DNA of 64,000 bases, taken from contig NZ_LMEZ01000002.1 of the NCBI RefSeq assembly GCF_001426545.1, positions 1 through 64,000 of the forward strand, written 5' to 3'. The notes under the pieces are model-generated. The model ran no database searches. It saw only the letters and a program-made list of their open reading frames with translations, and was not told where the DNA came from. This DNA comes from Mycobacterium sp. Root135 (GTDB lineage: Bacteria; Actinomycetota; Actinomycetes; Mycobacteriales; Mycobacteriaceae). The translations under genes and the position numbers were made by a program. Positions 44,533-51,939 of the stretch are shown one piece after another; positions within the stretch are counted from its first letter, which is position 1; every line of letters starts with the position of its first letter.

Positions 44533-45258
44533 ATGACCGCTGCGACGATCTACGTGAAGGCCTGCGTCAACGGTGCACGAACCCCCGACGAGCACCCCAA
44601 CCTGCCCGTCACCCCTGAGCAGTTGGCGGCCGCGGCGCTCTCGGCCCACCACGCGGGCGCCCAGGCCGTGCACATGCACCCGAAGACGCCGGACGGCAGG
44701 GACTCACTGGAGCCCGACGTCGTCGCCGCCGCGGTGACCGCCGTCCGGGCGGCGGTCCCCGGCCTGCCGCTGGGCGTCACCACGGGGTTCTGGGCGCTGC
44801 CCGACCCCGACGCCCGCCGCCGGGCCGTGGAGGCCTGGACCGTGCTGCCCGACTTCGCGTCGGTCAACTGGGACGAACCCGGTTCGCCAGAACTCGCGGA
44901 GGTCCTGCTCGGCAAGGGGATTGGCGTCGAGATCGGGCTGTTCAACCTCGACGCGGCGGCGTCGTGGGCGGAGTCGACGATGGTTCAGCACTGCATGCGG
45001 GTCATGGTCGAGCTCGACGGGCACGAGGACGTCCCCATCGCGGACGCCATGCTCGAACGGATCGCGGCGGCGAACTCGCCGGCGCCGGTGCTGCTGCACG
45101 GCCTCGACGAAAGCTGCTGGCCGCTCCTCGAACACGCCGGTGTCCGCGGTCTGCAGACCCGCATCGGCATGGAGGACACCCTGACGCTCCCCGACGGGTC
45201 CGTCACCCCCGACAACGCTGCGCTGGTGACGGCGGCGGTCCAGCTGCTCAGTCGGTAG
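44533..45258 (+). CDS. BKACE family (DUF849) beta-keto acid cleavage enzyme
   Basis: A 241-residue TIM-barrel protein. Metal ligands are in AVHMHPKTPDGRDSL (H47, H49), and PLGVTTGFW and FASVNWDEPGS are typical barrel strands. The family (Kce, 3-keto-5-aminohexanoate cleavage enzyme) splits beta-keto acids using acetyl-CoA and zinc. It is shorter than Kce (~272-300), so some loops are trimmed. It is transcribed alone; the stop overlaps the convergent cupin gene by 11 nt. Confidence 0.82.
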   Translation: MTAATIYVKACVNGARTPDEHPNLPVTPEQLAAAALSAHHAGAQAVHMHPKTPDGRDSLEPDVVAAAVTAVRAAVPGLPLGVTTGFWALPDPDARRRAVEAWTVLPDFASVNWDEPGSPELAEVLLGKGIGVEIGLFNLDAAASWAESTMVQHCMRVMVELDGHEDVPIADAMLERIAAANSPAPVLLHGLDESCWPLLEHAGVRGLQTRIGMEDTLTLPDGSVTPDNAALVTAAVQLLSR

Positions 45259-45694
45259 GCGCGCCGAGGGCGAAGTCGGCGAAGTCGAAACCGGGCACGA
45301 CGACGCAGCTGACCAGAGCTGGTTCGGCGTCCCGTGGCACGGCGCGCTGCCAGTGTCCCGGCGGCACCACGAACTGTGGCTGCTCACCCGCGGTGACGTC
45401 GCTTCCGAGGAGATGCGTTGCGGCGCCGTCCTGTTCGGCCCCGACCTCGAGCAGCAGTGGGCTGCCGCGATGGTGGAACCACAACTCCGCGCTTTGCACC
45501 GTATGCCACGCCGACTGCTGTCCCGGCATCAGCAGGAACAGGATGGCGGTCCCCGCGCTCCGTGGGCCGGTGTACTCCGGCGGCAGTGCCGGTTGTCCCA
45601 AGGTCAGGTCGCTGCGCCAGGTCTCCCGGTACCACCCGCCCTCGGGGTGCGGTGCCAGGTCGAGATTCCTGGCCCACCCGGGGAGTTCGCTCAT
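45248..45694 (-). CDS. Cupin domain protein, DUF985 family
   Basis: A 148-residue RmlC-like cupin. The DUF985 signature is clear: LAPHPEGGWYRETWRS near the start, SAGTAILFLLMPGQQSAWHT, ELWFHHRGSPLLLEV and FVVPPGHWQRAV with the final VVPGFDFADF. Members are small dimeric proteins of unknown activity. Single gene, with the start 48 nt from the divergent membrane protein gene. Confidence 0.85.
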   Translation of the reverse strand: MSELPGWARNLDLAPHPEGGWYRETWRSDLTLGQPALPPEYTGPRSAGTAILFLLMPGQQSAWHTVQSAELWFHHRGSPLLLEVGAEQDGAATHLLGSDVTAGEQPQFVVPPGHWQRAVPRDAEPALVSCVVVPGFDFADFALGAPTD

Positions 45695-45730
45695 GCCGTC
45701 AGCCTACGTCGCAGCGGATGGCCGACCCGA

Positions 45731-45736
45731 TACGCT
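45731..45736 (+). promoter_or_regulatory. -10 box TACGCT, leaderless
   Basis: TACGCT ends 6 nt before the ATG at 45743 and fixes that start. Confidence 0.45.
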
Positions 45737-45742
45737 CGTCGC

Positions 45743-46177
45743 ATGGCTCGCCTGCGCCCCGGATGGTTCGTCGTGTTCTGCTCGACGGTGCTGTTGGTCA
45801 GTGCGTGGCTGCCGTGGCTGGTCACCAGCGCCGACGGCGGCGGCCGAGCGAATGCGATCGGTGGAAAGTACGGCTCGATCGGCGTGCCACCGAACGGGTT
45901 CGGGGTCGGCCAGCTGATCGTCGTGCTGAGTTCGGTGTTGATCGTGGCTGCGGCAATGTCGGCCAGGAGCCTCCGCCCCAAGATTGCTTCGACTGCAGCC
46001 CTTGGTATTTCGGTGATCCTGGCGGTGTTGGTGCTGTGGTATTACCGGCTGTACGTCGGCAACCCGATCGCCGCGGGTTACGGCCTCTACGTCGGAGGCG
46101 GGGCCGTCGTGGCAGCCGCCGTGCTGTCGGTGTTCGCCATGGTGGCGGCGTGGGCTGGGATGGGACGTACTCGATGA
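45743..46177 (+). CDS. Small integral membrane protein (Rv0912-like position)
   Basis: A 144-residue protein with four hydrophobic segments (about 8-27, 53-70, 80-97 and 110-135). The loop after the first helix contains SADGGGRANAIGGKYGSIGV, polar and glycine-rich, probably outside. No domain of known function. It matches the position of Rv0912 in tuberculosis. The stop overlaps the acetyltransferase start as ATGA, so the two are cotranscribed. Confidence 0.78.
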   Translation: MARLRPGWFVVFCSTVLLVSAWLPWLVTSADGGGRANAIGGKYGSIGVPPNGFGVGQLIVVLSSVLIVAAAMSARSLRPKIASTAALGISVILAVLVLWYYRLYVGNPIAAGYGLYVGGGAVVAAAVLSVFAMVAAWAGMGRTR

Positions 46178-46758
46178 CCGCTTTCGTGGAACCCGTGCAC
46201 CTCGCCGGGGATCGGTGGGTGCGCTTGGAGCCCCTGACTCCTGAGCACGTTCCGGAGATCGTCGCGGCCACGGCCGACGTCCGGCCGCTGTGGTTCACCA
46301 GTGCCCCGACGCCGGAGACCGCACAGGAGTGGATCGACGGCAGGCTGGCCGTGCAGCACCCCGACACCGGTCTGACGTTCGTGGTGCGGGCGCTCGACGG
46401 CACGCTGGTCGGATCGTCGAGTTTCTGCCACGTCGACGCGCCCAACCGCCGACTGGAGATCGGGTACACCTGGTACCGCCAGGACGTGCGACGGTCCGGG
46501 GTCAACACCGAATGCAAGCTGCTGATGCTCGGGCACGCCTTCGATCAGTTGGGTTGTGTCGCAGTCGAATTCCGCACGCACTTCTTCAACTCGACCAGCC
46601 GCGCCGCCATCGAGCGGTTGGGCGCCAAGCGCGACGGCATTCTCCGCAGCCACCAACTGCTGCCCGACGGTTCCCGGCGCGACACCGTCGTGTACTCGAT
46701 CCTGGACGCCGAGTGGCCGTCGGTGCGCAACAACCTTCGGTTCCGGTTGGACCGGTGA
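46174..46758 (+). CDS. GNAT family N-acetyltransferase, RimJ/RimL-like
   Basis: A 194-residue acetyltransferase. Motifs: VRLEPLTPEHVPEIVAA at the N-terminus, EIGYTWYRQDVRRSGVNTEC (acetyl-CoA-binding core, here R-R-S-G-V-N rather than the common R/Q-x-x-G-x-G/A), and FFNSTSRAAIERLGAKRDGI, the C-terminal signature of the RimJ/L branch. Likely acetylates an amino group on a protein or small molecule. Translationally coupled to the membrane protein upstream. Confidence 0.87.
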   Translation: MTAFVEPVHLAGDRWVRLEPLTPEHVPEIVAATADVRPLWFTSAPTPETAQEWIDGRLAVQHPDTGLTFVVRALDGTLVGSSSFCHVDAPNRRLEIGYTWYRQDVRRSGVNTECKLLMLGHAFDQLGCVAVEFRTHFFNSTSRAAIERLGAKRDGILRSHQLLPDGSRRDTVVYSILDAEWPSVRNNLRFRLDR

Positions 46759-46798
46759 CGACGCCGCGCGGGTGCCGTCACCGATCCAACGTCGGACG

Positions 46799-47248
46799 CT
46801 AACCGGCGTCGACGGTGTTCGCCTCGATGGACGTCTGCTTTCCGCCGTGGGCGATCTGCACCTTGCGCGGCTTCGCCCTTTCCGCAATGGGAATGGTCAC
46901 GTTCAGCACGCCGTTCTCGTAGGTCGCGCTGATCGCGGAGGCGTCGACGCCCTCGCCAAGGGATAGCTGCCTGCGGTAGGTGCCGAAGAACCTCTCGTTG
47001 GTCAGCCACTGGACCGAGTCCTCGCTGCGAGCGGTCCGGTGCGCGGAAATCGTCAGCGTGCCGGCGTCGACGTCGATGTCCACCGATCCCGGGTCGACGC
47101 CCGGCAGATCGGCAGTCAGCAGATAGTGGTCGTCGACCTTGCAGAGGTCCATCGGCATGAACCGAGGACTGCGATTCGATCCGGACTGGCCGTTGAGCAG
47201 ACCGCGGGTCAACAGGTCGAGGTCACCGAACGGATCAAAACGAAGCAC
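46799..47248 (-). CDS. Small heat-shock protein, Hsp20/alpha-crystallin family
   Basis: A 149-residue Hsp20. The alpha-crystallin domain spans about 35-130, with MDLCKVDDHYLLTADLPGVD, DAGTLTISAHR, and the closing YENGVLNVTIPI (A-x-x-x-n-G-v-L motif). The flanks are short. It acts as an ATP-independent holdase in the cytosol. GTG at 47248 is chosen because AGGTGG lies 7 nt before it. The promoter carries a CIRCE element (47322-47348), so it is probably repressed by HrcA, and a hairpin lies in its 5' leader. Confidence 0.93.
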   Translation of the reverse strand: MLRFDPFGDLDLLTRGLLNGQSGSNRSPRFMPMDLCKVDDHYLLTADLPGVDPGSVDIDVDAGTLTISAHRTARSEDSVQWLTNERFFGTYRRQLSLGEGVDASAISATYENGVLNVTIPIAERAKPRKVQIAHGGKQTSIEANTVDAG

Positions 47249-47277
47249 AGTAATCCACCTCCCTTTGTCTACTCGCC

Positions 47278-47296
47278 GCCCGCCCCTTCGGCGGGC
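47278..47296 (-). promoter_or_regulatory. Hairpin in the hsp20 leader
   Basis: GCCCGCC (47278-47284) and GGCGGGC (47290-47296) form a perfect 7-bp GC stem with a 5-nt loop, in the predicted 5' leader between promoter and ribosome site. It could affect mRNA stability or translation; it does not cover the AGGTGG itself. Confidence 0.5.
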
Positions 47297-47321
47297 TATC
47301 AATCACTGTGCGACTCCCAAA

Positions 47322-47348
47322 TTAGCACTCGACCGGTGAGAGTGCCAA
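47322..47348 (-). promoter_or_regulatory. CIRCE element (HrcA operator) overlapping the hsp20 promoter
   Basis: TTAGCACTC, nine nucleotides, then GAGTGCCAA: the CIRCE consensus TTAGCACTC-N9-GAGTGCTAA with one mismatch. On the minus strand TTGGCA and CTAATT are spaced 17 nt, serving as -35 and -10, so bound HrcA would cover the promoter. Confidence 0.9.
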
Positions 47349-47402
47349 TAATTTTCTAGAAGAATTTTTCCCCAGTGTTGGACTGCGGCAACACCTTCGG
47401 GC

Positions 47403-48293
47403 TCAGCGTCGGTCCTCCACGTCGGCGCCACGCAGCGCCCCGGCGCACTGGTCGCAACTGAGCACGGCCTCGAACGCGTGACCGCACGACACGTGTCGCA
47501 GGAGTACGGCCGGACCCTCCGGGGCCGGGAACCATCGTTGCGCCCACTGCAGAGCGGTGATCAGAATCGGAAACGTCGCCCGGCCCTTCTCGGTGAGCGC
47601 GTAGCGCCCACCGGCGGCGTCCAGAACGCCACCCGCGGTGAGGCTCTGCAGCCGGTCGGTCAGCGAGCCAGGGGGAGCGCCGAGCTGGCCGGCGAAGGCG
47701 TTGAACCGCGTAGTGCCGACGAACGCGGCCACCAAGAGGGCGAACGCCCAACGGTTGCCGAGGATGGTCATGGTCTCCGGGAACAGGCCCGCCCGTCCGG
47801 CCGCTTCGGACGTCGCCCGGCGTCGCGTCGACTCGGCGGGCATGGACCGTTTCCACGACCCGCTCGGACCCCACGCGACGGTCAGCTCCTTCTCCGTGAC
47901 CACCTGGTCGCACGCCCGGCAGGTGATGTGCGGCGCGAACTCGGCGTCGCAGCTGAGGTGGTGCATCGTGGGCAACCGCTCGGCGTGATCGGGCACCCAG
48001 CGGCGTTCCCACCCCCAGATCGCCGTCAGCACCGGCCACAGCGATCGACCCTTCGGCGTCAGCACGTACTCGTACCGCGGCGGGCGCTGCTGATAGATGG
48101 TGCGCTCCAGCAGGCCGTCGGCCGTCAACGCCGTCAGCCGTTTCGTGAGCACGGCGTGCGAAATCGGAAGGCGGGCAGCGAATTCGCCGTAGCGGGTCGC
48201 CCCGAGCAGCGACTGTTGAACGAGCAGCAGCGTCCACTCGTCGCCGAGCACGCCCAGCATCCGGCCGACGGCGTTGACGCCTCCCGGCTCCAC
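47403..48293 (-). CDS. Tandem-domain HxlR transcriptional regulator
   Basis: A 296-residue protein made of two HxlR winged-helix domains (about 9-108 and 172-258). The first begins RMLGVLGDEWTLLLVQQSLL, the second TMTILGNRWAFALLVAAFVG. Each is followed by the same motif H-x2-C-x9-C-x2-C (H112, C115, C125, C128 and H267, C270, C280, C283), a likely zinc knuckle. Usual HxlR proteins are ~110-130 residues and dimerise; this one would be a built-in dimer. The GTG start overlaps the carotenoid oxygenase stop (TAGTG), so both are one transcript. Confidence 0.86.
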   Translation of the reverse strand: MEPGGVNAVGRMLGVLGDEWTLLLVQQSLLGATRYGEFAARLPISHAVLTKRLTALTADGLLERTIYQQRPPRYEYVLTPKGRSLWPVLTAIWGWERRWVPDHAERLPTMHHLSCDAEFAPHITCRACDQVVTEKELTVAWGPSGSWKRSMPAESTRRRATSEAAGRAGLFPETMTILGNRWAFALLVAAFVGTTRFNAFAGQLGAPPGSLTDRLQSLTAGGVLDAAGGRYALTEKGRATFPILITALQWAQRWFPAPEGPAVLLRHVSCGHAFEAVLSCDQCAGALRGADVEDRR

Positions 48294-49810
48294 TACAGAC
48301 CGATCGCCTCTGCGGCGGTGTCGGTCTGCTGCCAGCGGCGCAGCTCGGCCCCAGCGGCCCACGTCGAGTGAGTTCCACTCGAAACGCGTTCCGGCAGAGC
48401 CAGTTTGCAGACCGGCCCGTCGCCAACCCTGGCGGCGTCGAACACCAGGCAGTACGAGGCGTCGGCGTTCATGTCGGTGGTGATGGTGACGAGGTAGCCG
48501 TCGTCCTCGCTGGTACTTCCGACTCGGGGCGCCATCGCCGTCTCGCTGCCGTAGACCCCGTCGGCGAAGGCGAAGCGTTCCTCGGCGCCGGTGTGCAGGT
48601 CGTGCTTGACGAGGCCGTCGAACAGGAACCAGCCGGGCTTGCCCGTCGCGGCGTACGCATAGCGGTACTTCCCGCCGGCGTACCCGGGGTTGATCATCCC
48701 GAACTCGGTGATGGAGTCCGACAACTGCTCTTCGCGCACCCCGCCGGTGACCAGGTTGAACCGCCAGCGGTGCAGGCGCGCCTGCATGCGGTCCAGCGCG
48801 AGGAAGCGGAAGGCGCGCTGCCACTTGTCGCCGAGCCCGTTGTCGCTTGGCTCCGGGTCCCCTTGGTAGAACCCGTCGAGGACGATCTCGTCGCCGTCCT
48901 CGTAGGCGTTGGTGAAGTGCAGGACGTAGGTCGGATCGGCCTCGAACCACTGGATCTGCGAGGTCTGGCCGCGCCGGGGGATGACGGCGAAACGGGACGG
49001 CATGTCGCGGTGAAAGCGTGGGACGTGCGCGTTGCGTTCAAGATATTCGGGCGCCCAGAACATCGGAAAGTCGTTGAGAATGGCGTAGTTCTCGGTGAAC
49101 GCCATGTCGTGGGGCAGCCGCGGACCGGGGAGCGGCACGTCGACGTAGTGCACCAGTTCGTTGGTGGCGTCGACGACGCCGTAGTGCATGAACGGTTCCT
49201 GCTTCGAGTAGTTGAAGAACAACAGCTCGCCGGTCTTGTCGTCGGCCTTGGGGTGCGCGGACACGCCCCACTGATGGGGAAACGCGCCGTTCCATTCCTG
49301 CTTGCCGAGGGTGGCGCCGGTCAGCGGGTCGACCCGGTACAGGTCGCCACACTGGTAGAAGCTGGTCAGCGCGGTGCCGCGGTGCACGGTCACGTCGGTG
49401 CTGGACGCGTCCTTCATCAACGTCCGTGCGCCCCAGCCATGGTCGCGCTTGGCCAACCCGACCGGCTCGGCGATCCCTGGCCACAGGGGGCCGCCCGCCT
49501 CCTCTTCCTCGGCGAGGCCGTCGGTGCGGACGAACCTGTTGCGGTAGAACGCCTTTCCGTCGCGAAAGCCGACGACGTGCATCATGCCGTCACCGTCGAA
49601 GGGGTGGTAGGCCTTCAGCGCGGGGTGCAGGGGGTTCTCGGTGTTGCGGAGGTAGACGCCGTCGAGATCGCGCGGAAGCTCACCGGAGACGACGGTCAGG
49701 TCGTCGGCGTCCCACTCGGTCGACTGTGGTCGCCACGGCCCGGTGCGATACGGATGGTCGTCGTCGTCGGGCAGCGTGGTGAGGAACTTGCCGACCACTT
49801 CTACGTTCAT
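48293..49810 (-). CDS. Carotenoid cleavage oxygenase (Rv0913c-like)
   Basis: A 505-residue seven-bladed beta-propeller dioxygenase. The four iron-binding histidines are recognisable: H186 (WGVSAHPK), H234 (PRLPHDMAFT), H298 (YVLHFTNAYEDGDEIVLDGF) and H481 (SSGTHSTW). NTENPLHP and PFDGDGMMH near the N-terminus are family signatures. It cleaves a double bond of carotenoids, stilbenes or similar compounds with O2; substrate unknown. ATG at 49810. It lies 24 nt after the thiolase and overlaps the HxlR gene. Confidence 0.92.
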   Translation of the reverse strand: MNVEVVGKFLTTLPDDDDHPYRTGPWRPQSTEWDADDLTVVSGELPRDLDGVYLRNTENPLHPALKAYHPFDGDGMMHVVGFRDGKAFYRNRFVRTDGLAEEEEAGGPLWPGIAEPVGLAKRDHGWGARTLMKDASSTDVTVHRGTALTSFYQCGDLYRVDPLTGATLGKQEWNGAFPHQWGVSAHPKADDKTGELLFFNYSKQEPFMHYGVVDATNELVHYVDVPLPGPRLPHDMAFTENYAILNDFPMFWAPEYLERNAHVPRFHRDMPSRFAVIPRRGQTSQIQWFEADPTYVLHFTNAYEDGDEIVLDGFYQGDPEPSDNGLGDKWQRAFRFLALDRMQARLHRWRFNLVTGGVREEQLSDSITEFGMINPGYAGGKYRYAYAATGKPGWFLFDGLVKHDLHTGAEERFAFADGVYGSETAMAPRVGSTSEDDGYLVTITTDMNADASYCLVFDAARVGDGPVCKLALPERVSSGTHSTWAAGAELRRWQQTDTAAEAIGL

Positions 49811-49834
49811 TGCGTTACTCCTTGGCCGCTGAGG

Positions 49835-51058
49835 TTAGATTGCCGGCACGCCGGCGACGACGAAACTGACTGTGGTGGCGGTACTTCCGCCGAAGTTGAG
49901 GGTGCCGAAGGTGCGTGCGCCGTCGACCTGGTAGTCGCCCGCGGTGTCACTGACCTGCTTGGCGGCGTCGAGGAGCATGCGCACCCCCGACGCCCCGACC
50001 GGATGGCCGCCGCCGATGAGTCCGCCGCTGGGGTTGATCGGCAATCGCCCGCCGATTTCGATCTCGCCGTTCTCGATGGCCTTCCAGGATTCCCCAGGCC
50101 CGGTCAGTCCGATGTGGTCGATGGCGAGGTACTCGCTGGGGGTGAAGCAGTCGTGCACCTCGATCCCGTCGAGGTCGTCCAGGGTCACGTGCGCGCGGTC
50201 GAACGCGTCGAGAACGGCTTGGCGGACGTGTGGCATCACGTAGGGGTTCTCGGCGGAGCGGTCGAGTTTCTGCCGCAAACCCAAGCCCACGGTGCGGTGT
50301 CCCCAGCCGTCGATGCGCGCCAAGGGCGTCACGCCGGGGTGGTCCCGCAGGTAGCGGTCGGTGACGAGGACGACGCCGGAGCCGCCGTCGGTCATCTGGC
50401 TGCAGTCGAATCGACGAATCCTGCCCTCGACGACGGGGTTCGCGACGTCGTCGTCGGTCAGTGGGGTCGGCACCGACCAGTCGCGGGTCTGTGCGTTGGG
50501 GTTGCGGCGCGCGTTGGCGAGGTTGAGCGAGGCAATGGCGCGGAGATGGACCTCGTCGACGCCGAACCGGCGGTCGTACTCGTCGGCCACCTCGGAGAAC
50601 GTCCATGGCCACATGTACCGCGCGTCTTGTCCCTCCTGGCCGGTCCAGGCGGCGGCACCCAGGTATTGCGCGGCGATGTCGCCTGGGACGGTCTTCTCCA
50701 GCTCGACGCCGACGACGAGGGCCGTTTCGTAGGCGCCGGAGCGCAGGTCCGCGATGGCGGAGAGGGTGGCGATGCTCCCGGAGGCGCAGGCCGCCTCGTG
50801 GCGCGAGGACGGGGTGTCCCAGAGGCCGTCCACCACGGTGGCGGGCATGGCGCCGAGGTGGCCCTGAGCAGCGAACATCTCGCCGAACGCATTGCCGACG
50901 TGGACGACGCCGACGTCGGCGGCGTCGATCTTGGCGGCGTGCAGCGTCGAGGTGACGATCTCTGCGGTCAACCCGGCGAAGTCGACGCCCTCGCGGGTGA
51001 GATTGCGAGCGAAATCGCTCTGGTAACCCCCGAGGATCCACACGTTCGCATCGGCCAT
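49835..51058 (-). CDS. Thiolase family protein / acetyl-CoA acetyltransferase (Rv0914c-like)
   Basis: A 407-residue thiolase-fold protein. The nucleophile is C91 in HEAACASGSIA. HDCFTPSEYLAIDHIGL and GGHPVGASG supply the C-terminal His regions. It resembles the SCP-x/lipid-transfer thiolases rather than classical FadA: there is no second GG-Cys motif (the usual C-x-G-G near the end reads TLNFGGST). That suggests a thiolase-like ketoacyl-CoA lyase, perhaps for sterol side chains. ATG at 51058 has CCGGAG upstream. First gene of the thiolase, oxygenase, HxlR unit. Confidence 0.85.
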   Translation of the reverse strand: MADANVWILGGYQSDFARNLTREGVDFAGLTAEIVTSTLHAAKIDAADVGVVHVGNAFGEMFAAQGHLGAMPATVVDGLWDTPSSRHEAACASGSIATLSAIADLRSGAYETALVVGVELEKTVPGDIAAQYLGAAAWTGQEGQDARYMWPWTFSEVADEYDRRFGVDEVHLRAIASLNLANARRNPNAQTRDWSVPTPLTDDDVANPVVEGRIRRFDCSQMTDGGSGVVLVTDRYLRDHPGVTPLARIDGWGHRTVGLGLRQKLDRSAENPYVMPHVRQAVLDAFDRAHVTLDDLDGIEVHDCFTPSEYLAIDHIGLTGPGESWKAIENGEIEIGGRLPINPSGGLIGGGHPVGASGVRMLLDAAKQVSDTAGDYQVDGARTFGTLNFGGSTATTVSFVVAGVPAI

Positions 51059-51153
51059 GCTCCGGACGCTACTACAATTAGCAGAGTGACTGGACAAATC
51101 GTTTAATCAAAACGGCCCCACCGGCTCTAGTCTGAACCGGCGGGACCTAGGTT

Positions 51154-51177
51154 TGCTTGAGTGTCGACACTCAAGCA
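51154..51177. promoter_or_regulatory. Perfect 24-bp palindrome in a divergent promoter region
   Basis: Arms TGCTTGAGTGTC and GACACTCAAGCA are exact complements with no spacer, centred on GTCGAC at 51165/51166. It lies between the divergent thiolase (51058) and GAF-ANTAR (51255) genes. No U-tract follows, so an operator is more likely than a terminator. The binding protein is unknown. Confidence 0.7.
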
Positions 51178-51254
51178 CACCTGACTGAGCGCATTTCCCG
51201 TGCTCGGCGGTCACAAACGTGCTTGGCGACGGAGATAGAGTGCAAAATGCCATC

Positions 51255-51935
51255 ATGAAGTTGCAGAACCACGACCTCGCCATGCGCATGGCGGAGTTGG
51301 CGCGGGTCACCGCGCTGCGGAAGGTCGACGACGTACTCGCCGACGTCACCGCTACCGCCAAGGAACTCATCCCCGGCGTCGACTTCGCGGGCGTCCTACT
51401 CATCGGCAAGGCCGGCAGTTTCGAAACCCTCGCGCCAACCAGCGAGCTGATGTTCAAACTCGACGAACTACAGATGCGCTACAACGAGGGTCCCTGCGTC
51501 GAGGCGGCGCTGGACGAGATCGTGGTCCGCACCGACGACTTCCGCGACGAGCCCCGGTTCCCGAACTACGCCCCGGAGGTCGTGAAGCTCGGCGTGCTCA
51601 GCGCGTTGTCGTTCAAGCTGTACACCGCCGACCGCACGGCGGGCGCCCTCAACCTGTTCGGGCTCGAGCCCAAGCTGTGGGACAGCGAGGCGGAGTCGAT
51701 CGGCATGATCCTCGCGGCCCACGCGGCGGCGGCGATCCTGGCGAGCCGGGAGGGCGAGCAGCTGCAGTCGGCGCTGTCCACGCGCGACCGGATCGGGCAG
51801 GCCAAGGGCATCATCATGGAGCGCTTCAAGATCGACGACGTGCGGGCGTTCTCGATGCTCCGTCAGCTGTCGCAGGACACCAACACCAAGCTGCTCGACG
51901 TCGCCCAGCGCGTGATCGACACCCGCGGGGAGTAG
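51255..51935 (+). CDS. GAF and ANTAR domain RNA-binding antiterminator
   Basis: A 226-residue protein. The GAF domain (about 15-160) holds KVDDVLADVTATAKELIPG and MRYNEGPCVEAAL. The C-terminal ANTAR domain (about 165-222) has STRDRIGQAKGIIMERFKID and AFSMLRQLSQDTNTKLLDVA. ANTAR binds paired-hexaloop RNA and prevents termination; GAF senses a signal. ATG at 51255 is used; GTG at 51240 or 51219 would add 5 or 12 residues. A -10 box TAGAGT lies at 51236-51241. Confidence 0.87.
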   Translation: MKLQNHDLAMRMAELARVTALRKVDDVLADVTATAKELIPGVDFAGVLLIGKAGSFETLAPTSELMFKLDELQMRYNEGPCVEAALDEIVVRTDDFRDEPRFPNYAPEVVKLGVLSALSFKLYTADRTAGALNLFGLEPKLWDSEAESIGMILAAHAAAAILASREGEQLQSALSTRDRIGQAKGIIMERFKIDDVRAFSMLRQLSQDTNTKLLDVAQRVIDTRGE

Positions 51936-51939
51936 CGGA

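Noticed and set aside
47403..48950. Fusion of the HxlR regulator with upstream sequence into a 515-residue protein
   Set aside because: The upstream part is an Arg-rich shadow of the carotenoid oxygenase; the GTG at 48293 in the TAGTG overlap gives the proper start.
51154..51177. Intrinsic terminator at the 24-bp palindrome
   Set aside because: It lies between two divergent starts, so no gene ends there, and no U-tract follows on either strand.
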